Of a stretch of 6,240 bases of DNA, positions 6,240-6,240 are shown in pieces. A program made the translations under genes and the position numbers. The DNA is from XBB1006 sp051877515. Its GTDB lineage: Bacteria; Bacillota; Clostridia; Lachnospirales; Lachnospiraceae. Each line of letters opens with the position of its first letter. Position 1 is the stretch's first letter. The stretch covers positions 1 through 6,240 of the forward strand of contig JBJEIY010000044.1 in assembly GCA_051877515.1 (NCBI GenBank). The letters run 5' to 3'. The notes under the pieces were generated by a model. The model saw nothing but the letters and a program-made list of their open reading frames with translations, did not search any database and was not told where the DNA came from.

Positions 6240-6240
6240 G

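Noticed and set aside
1..6240. Search for a defence, phage, toxin-antitoxin, CRISPR or other novel multi-gene system.
   Set aside because: All complete genes belong to recognised housekeeping, transport or sporulation families in one uniform operon, with no repeats, integration signs or abrupt change in base or codon use.

Overview
This window looks like chromosome from a spore-forming, low-to-mid-GC Firmicute, most likely a Clostridia member of the Lachnospiraceae type. The signs are strong AGGAG ribosome binding sites before almost every gene, tightly packed co-directional genes, the metG-tatD-rsmA neighbourhood typical of Firmicutes, and a SpoIID/LytB-family gene. The family assignment is an inference from style and gene content, not from a marker search.

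Everything runs on the minus strand, so transcription goes from high to low coordinates. At the right edge (6163-6239) there are eleven codons of open frame ending in TGA at 6204, then a perfect 14-bp hairpin with a T tract. This is either the end and terminator of an upstream gene, or the expression platform of a regulatory leader. Next come mntP (6096-5509, Mn2+ exporter), a CaCA-family Na+/Ca2+-type antiporter (5488-4547), metG (4528-2558, methionyl-tRNA synthetase with C-terminal tRNA-binding domain), a TatD-family metal hydrolase (2557-1775), rsmA/ksgA (1762-866, 16S rRNA dimethyltransferase) and a divergent SpoIID/LytB-family protein (846-58). At the left edge the first codons of another gene begin at position 11, with a hairpin over its start region.

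The six complete genes are separated by 0 to 20 bases, with each ribosome binding site in or beside the end of the preceding gene, so they probably form one operon. The functional blocks are divalent cation export (mntP and the CaCA antiporter), translation and ribosome maturation (metG, rsmA), a nucleic-acid or deacylation hydrolase (tatD), and a sporulation cell-wall gene.

No mobile element, CRISPR array, tRNA or rRNA gene was seen, and no stretch over 300 bases lacks a gene. I do not see a new multi-gene system. The points most worth checking are the SpoIID-like protein with an altered active-site region, the structured start of the next gene, and the leader of mntP, whose possible Mn2+ riboswitch would lie outside the window.
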